Assembly (NCBI GenBank): GCA_034509735.1
Contig: JACGWO010000007.1
Location: 992,001 to 1,056,000, forward strand
Direction: 5' to 3'
DNA: 64,000 nucleotides
Source: Sesamum alatum
Taxonomy: Eukaryota > Streptophyta > Magnoliopsida > Lamiales > Pedaliaceae
In this document: positions 59,501 to 64,000 of the stretch, piece by piece
Numbering within the stretch: position 1 is the first letter of the stretch
Layout: each line of letters starts with the position of its first letter
Program-made: the position numbers and the translations under genes
The notes under the pieces: generated by a model
What the model saw: the letters and a program-made list of their open reading frames with translations, nothing else
Told to the model about the DNA's origin: nothing
Database searches by the model: none

Positions 59501-61115
59501 ACTTGCTGTGTTTTTGTGTCCCAGTTATTTGGAATGTGATTGTCTATAGGTGGAATGTTTTGGGATGTTGCATGTCTTGATATGTGTAAATGTGCATGCT
59601 TAAAGAATTATAATGAAAGAAGAGGTGCATCTCTTGTTAAATTGGAAGAGATCTTTGTCCAAGGATGCCATATAATGTATTCTCATTAATCCTTGTACAG
59701 GTATACAGATGCAATTCGAGAATTCAATAAAATTCTTCTTTACATTTTTAAAACGAAGCAATATCACCAAAAATCCCCTCAGTATGAGCAGATACTGAAG
59801 AAGAATGAGCAGATGTATGCTTTGCTTGCCGTTTCTCTTTCCCTTTGTCCTCAAGTGAAGCTGGTCGAGGAGGTCGTGAACTCTCAGTTACGGGAAAAAT
59901 ACGGCGAAAAAATGTTAAGGATGCAAAGATATGATGATGAGGCATTCGCTCTATATGATGAGCTCTTTTCTTATGCATGCCCAAAGTTCATTACTCCCTC
60001 TGCCCCAAGCTACGATGAGCCTCTTGTTAATTATAACCAGGTATAGATATCGTTCAAATGAACTCCGTTCAAGTGTTTTGCTTGTTTTTATCATTTTCTC
60101 TATTCTCTTATACTTCTGTGTTCGTCTTTGCTTTTGTATTCAACTAGCTGTCAATTGCTTATGATATTAATTTCCATCCCTTCTCAAAGCATTGCTGAAT
60201 TTAACCATTTCAGGATGCTTATAGACTACAGTTGAAGTTGTTTCTTTATGAAGTAAAGCAGCAGCAACTATTGTCAGGCGTTCGAACCTTCTTAAAAGTG
60301 TACTCGACAATCTCCCTCGGGAAGCTTGCTGCATACATGGAAGTGGATGAACCTACCTTGAGGTCAGATCTATATCTAGTCCACCCAAAGGTCCTGCCGT
60401 TTTTTTCCTCTTATATGCAGTTTTAAGCTGTATTGCATTTCTATCCACAGGACAATCTTGATGACATACAAACACAAGACACATGCTGTAGATTTTGATG
60501 GAAAAATCACCTCAAACGCGGATATAGATTTCTATATTGATGATGTGAGTTCTTTTTGCTTGCTCGTGCATTGGCAACCTAATTCTTGCGGAATTATGCT
60601 CATTCTGTTTCTTAAAGCATGTCAAAACTTCAATGCTTTACTGGATCTTTTCCTCATCATATATTTCATTTCATTCTTGGAACTTAATTTTGGCAGTGGA
60701 ACCATCTTTCTCTTCATGTCAAAATGAATAGGGAATTTTAATTTGGTATATGAGCCATTTTTTAAAGTTTCTTCCAATACCTAACCTCTTTACCAATCCA
60801 GAAGTAGTTTAAAGTTTGTTGTTTACACACTCATTATTTCTTCCATACCTCAGGATTCAGTTGATCTGTTGTCTGATTGCAGGACATGATTCATGTTGCT
60901 GAATCAAAACCAGCAAAACGGTACGGAGATTATTTTATGCGCCAAATTGTCAAGGTATGGCACCCACCACCAGCAAATATAATTCCTCTGATTTTCTTGA
61001 TACATAATGCTGTTAATGAATGTTATTCAACTTTTATTATTTTTTTAAAAGAACTTAAATTTGTTTGCAGCTTGAAGGGGTAATGACCGATATCGACAGG
61101 ATAAAGCTGGAATAG
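56575..61115 (+). CDS. Eukaryotic translation initiation factor 3 subunit L
   Basis: eIF3l is a PCI-domain subunit of the eIF3 complex, which brings the 43S pre-initiation complex to mRNA in the cytoplasm. Eight exons, 56575-56928, 57365-57523, 58388-58719, 59701-60040, 60214-60362, 60451-60544, 60883-60954 and 61071-61115, are in phase and give 514 residues, close to known plant eIF3l. The start MAYDREQVIPGDSAY follows a pyrimidine-rich leader and has no earlier in-frame ATG. Characteristic segments are PDSVKSFVVHMYRHIREKNV, LPNQWLWDMVDEFVYQFQSF, RVHCLLGDYHTALKCLLPID and the PCI part VRTFLKVYSTISLGKLAAYM. The end reads DIDRIKLE. A hAT-type insertion sits in intron 2. Intron 3 is the longest (58720-59700) and otherwise plain. 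Confidence 0.95.
57770..58357. mobile_element. 588-bp hAT-type non-autonomous element in eIF3L intron 2
   Basis: Left end CATAGTTATAAAAGGTGTGC; right end read inward CATAGTTGTCAAGGGCGCAT, so the ends are imperfect inverted repeats rich in GGCGCATGGCGCA-like blocks. The flanks ATAATCAC (57762-57769) and CTAATCAC (58358-58365) agree at seven of eight positions, the hAT duplication length. A short coding relic (KDVDCYKSNSDRDDEQNDDG, near 57955-58036) lies inside and may come from a hAT transposase C-terminus; that assignment is a guess. Confidence 0.65.
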
Positions 61116-62848
61116 GCATTAGAATGTTACTCTTAGGATTTTCTGCTGTTTCCCTTCTTTGTTTTTCCATATGATATTTAAGGGAGATTCTGAATGCCGC
61201 CGCCCCACTAAATTGCAAGCAACTCAAAATAGGAGAAGAATGGTAGATAGATGCTGGGGCAGTTTTGGTGAGGATCATTGTTGGAATGGTATTTAGATTA
61301 TGATTCATTGCGAAAAAATACTTCTCCTTGGTAATCAGCTACTAATAGGAAGAGAATGTAACGAAGTGAGAAATCAAGTTTGCCTTTCCATTTCTGGCCG
61401 TCGAATATGATTTACTTCTATAACTGAGTGATCAGTTTTAATTTATTCATTCGTACTATTTTTTCAGTTATAGGGTGCCAATTCTATCTTTCTGTCATAT
61501 ATCCTTCAGTTCAATCACCAGATTGTCTTAGACAGGGACATTGTAACCTTATTGTACCGCTCTTAACAATAATGTGATAAAACGCCAGAGTGGATAAGGA
61601 AAAATCTTAAAAAAATTCTTCAGTGCTGAATTCTTTTAGTTATTTAATTCAAATAAAACATAAATCAAACTATAGAAATTGGTAAAAGCAGACGTGGTAT
61701 CGTTCTCACTAAATTTGCAAAAGCAGCTGTGTTGAGCGCATTCTCAGCAAACATATAATTTCAAAATTTGCCTTCATAATGTTAATTTGAACAGGGTCTA
61801 CGGGCGTTCAAAAAGGCTCATTGCTTAGGTTGACGACCTCTATTGCAGTGGGGAGGGTTCCAATTAAACGTCTCTTTGCTTGGGTTGACAATCTTTATTG
61901 CAATTGGGAGGGTTCCACTCGAACGTCTCTTTACTTAGATTGACGACCTCTATTGCACTTGGGAGGATTCTCGTGGAGCCATCCTAACACCAAGGCTACA
62001 TCATAATTTCATAGCGAAAACAAAATTGCTCCCATTTTCTTAGAAGTCTGCATTCAAATAATGAAAGATATATTTTTGATTATTTGAATATAATATCTAT
62101 CAATAATCATCTTTATCAAACTCCCAATTTCCTTTCTTGATTTTCTAATAAAACCTTGTCAGAACTTTTATATTTTATCTACATACCTCTCTCTCTCTTT
62201 CTCTCTCCTTTCTATTTCTTCCATTTCACTCTTTGGAGCGAAAATTACTTTTTTTTTTTTTTTTTTGTATTATTATTCAACTTCACGAGTCTATAGTTTT
62301 GGTTTGACCAGCAACTGCATAATAAAAGACAGGAAAAGAAAAGAAAAGAAAGAAAAATTGAAATGGTTCTTCTGATGATAAAAATTTTATAGATTGACGT
62401 GCCAAATATATCATCTCCTCCTATCTACAATAAGGGAGCAATTTATTTTTTATAATATCCTATGCTTAGCCTCACCGTAACAACTACACGCCTCCTTGAT
62501 CTCCGTGCCATCACACGGTTATCCTATTCCGATCAACAAACAAAAATTTAATACTATCATCAATTCTAAAATTTTATACCGATTCTAATTTAATTCAATT
62601 TGAATTAATTATATGATAAATATAATATATTTAATAAAAAAATAATTAATTACAGAATAAATATAATTGATTGAGTGAAATCTAATCAAGAAATAGACAG
62701 TCCCAGCGGGCCCCACCCCCCATTCTCCGCCACGTCACCCTCCCGTCTTTCTTAATATGAACCCCCGCATCACAGCACAGCGCATAGCGAAGCGGTTGCC
62801 TGCGCAATTTAGCATAACCCTGTGAACAAGTTGAACATCATCGCTAAG
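61116..62848. other. Intergenic region: eIF3L 3' UTR, tandem repeat, aminotransferase promoter
   Basis: The first 450 bp are probably eIF3L 3' UTR. A three-unit tandem repeat is at 61816-61980. A CT microsatellite (about 62186-62210) and a T21-like run (about 62250-62267) follow. The last 150 bp before the aminotransferase ATG are GC-richer and include CCACGTCACC (62731-62740), an ACGT-core element of the bZIP type. No gene is seen. Confidence 0.5.
61816..61980. repeat. Tandem repeat, three units of 55 bp
   Basis: Units start at 61816, 61871 and 61926. Each carries TTGAC(G/A)A(C)CT(C/T)TATTGCA followed by GGGAGGRTTC. Identity is roughly 80 percent by eye. No further units are visible on either side. 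Confidence 0.8.
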
Positions 62849-63843
62849 ATGAACACGTCGTCACCGTCATTCTCGTCGTCAGCCGCTGATCGGAGGTTGA
62901 GTGCTCTGGTTCGCCATCTGGAAGGATCGTCGCTCAATGTGTTGGACTCTCGGAGTCGCTCCATCGCCGCCTCTCCGACTTCGGGTTCTCACGGAGCCGG
63001 AAATTCTGTGTTTGATCATGTTGTTCGGGCGCCCGAAGATCCTATTCTCGGCGTAATTATTACTCCTCTCTATGTGTGTGCGGTTCAGGTTTCCAGTTGT
63101 TGACTGTATCAGCAGTAGATAGTGATCATGCGAGGACTCTGCGTTAAAGACTTAGTTTTGTGGATCTTTGGAGAGTATAAGATATGGTTATGCGGAATTG
63201 CAACTTAAAAGGAAGAGTTGAGATCATTATTTTTGGTGATGCGTTTTGCATAATTTAATTATTTCACTTTTTCTGTTAACGGATGATCTCTTCCTACTAA
63301 ATACATTCTTTGATCTTTTTACAGTTTCTTTTATTCATGATAAATGTGCTTTATCTTTCTATCTTTCTCAAGTCTTGGCGTCGAATTCCAGTCCTTTTTG
63401 CACTTTTCCTTTTACGATACTCTTCTAAAATATTTGGATAAACAGGTGACTGTTGCGTACAATAAGGACCCGAGCCCTGTGAAGTTGAATTTGGGAGTTG
63501 GTGCATATCGGACGGAGGTGATTCTAATGTGCTTGGCTTAGTTACATGATCAAGTAAAAATCCTTTATCAGTGCCAATCTCTTAGCTTGATATTATATAT
63601 TATGTCTTGATATAGGAAGGGAAACCTCTTGTTCTGAATGTTGTTAGAAGAGCAGAGCAGATGCTAGTGAACGACCGGTACATATGGCTTTCTCATTACT
63701 ATTGTATTTGGACATTATGATTTTATTGAAATACGCATTTAAGGCCGACTTATGTGCAGCTCTCGAGTGAAGGAGTATCTTCCCATTGTTGGACTGTCAG
63801 ATTTCAATAAATTGAGTGCTAAGCTCATACTTGGTGCTGACAG
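62849..63843 (+). CDS. Aspartate aminotransferase, ASP3-like, 5' part only
   Basis: PLP enzyme interconverting aspartate and 2-oxoglutarate with oxaloacetate and glutamate. Four exons are inside the window, 62849-63052, 63446-63517, 63616-63677 and 63760-63843, in phase; the gene continues beyond the right edge, so the catalytic Lys region is not visible. [35 protein letters not shown] and [20 protein letters not shown] are close to plant class-I aspartate aminotransferases and best match Arabidopsis ASP3. The N-terminal extension contains RLSALVRHL at residues 16-24, matching the PTS2 peroxisome signal R[LI]x5HL. ASP3 has been called chloroplastic in databases, but the visible signal argues for peroxisomes. 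The upstream frame starting at 62822 lacks an ATG, so 62849 is the likely start. Confidence 0.92.
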
Positions 63844-64000
63844 GTAATGTTACTTAAACATGTTACTGGATTTTAAAATGCTTATTATGGTCTTATCTCA
63901 ATTTTCGATTTTTTCTGATTTTAATCATGATAGACGTTATGCAATAGTAATTAGAACGACAATATTTGGTCCAATTTTACATGATCTTTATTGACAAGCT

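Noticed and set aside
1..64000. CRISPR arrays, operons, Shine-Dalgarno sites, tRNA or rRNA genes.
   Set aside because: The window is plant nuclear DNA. The tandem repeats seen lack CRISPR spacing, and I found no cloverleaf with A and B boxes or rRNA-like sequence.

Overview
This is plant nuclear DNA, almost certainly a eudicot. Genes have GT-AG introns, coding islands sit in very AT-rich intergenic DNA, and the gene families are plant ones (NPF transporter, plant L-gulonolactone oxidase-like enzyme, EMBRYONIC FLOWER 1, TSO1-like CXC protein, TOM1-like ESCRT protein, eIF3l, aspartate aminotransferase). I cannot name the species. Exon models below were built by hand from splice consensus, reading-frame continuity and remembered family sequence. 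All were checked for phase; none was checked against transcripts.

Layout, left to right. 378-2843 (+): NRT1/PTR transporter. 2844-18331: a transposon-dominated block. It holds a complete-looking minus-strand Helitron without coding capacity (4507-8112), then the decayed coding part of an autonomous-type Helitron on the plus strand (RepHel 10252-15287, RPA-like gene 15416-17413, 3' terminus at 17889). 18332-19267 (+): GC-rich single-exon ARM-repeat gene with an apparent one-base deletion near its 3' end. 19268-22117: MITEs and a CACTA fragment. 22118-26465 (-): L-gulonolactone oxidase-like gene. 28637-33773 (-): EMF1. 35.5-44.5 kb: gene-free, with several MITEs or CACTA derivatives (one nested pair) and a LINE remnant that has lost its reverse transcriptase. 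44911-48545 (+): TCX5/6-like CXC protein. 49864-55903 (-) and 56575-61115 (+): TOL and eIF3L genes, head to head over a 671-bp shared promoter. 62849 to the window end (+): 5' part of an aspartate aminotransferase with a PTS2-like peroxisomal signal.

The host genes do not form a pathway; this is ordinary plant gene order. The common thread is transposon activity. At least nine elements can be delimited, and most carry recognisable target-site duplications: Mutator-like MITEs (9 bp), a CACTA MITE (3 bp), a hAT derivative in an eIF3L intron (8 bp) and a Helitron (A/T insertion, no duplication). I found no convincing new biological system. The observations most worth a second look are the Helitron pair with repeated copies of the Rep leader, the ARM-gene frameshift, a tandem duplication carrying a TOL splice donor, and the PTS2 signal on the aminotransferase.
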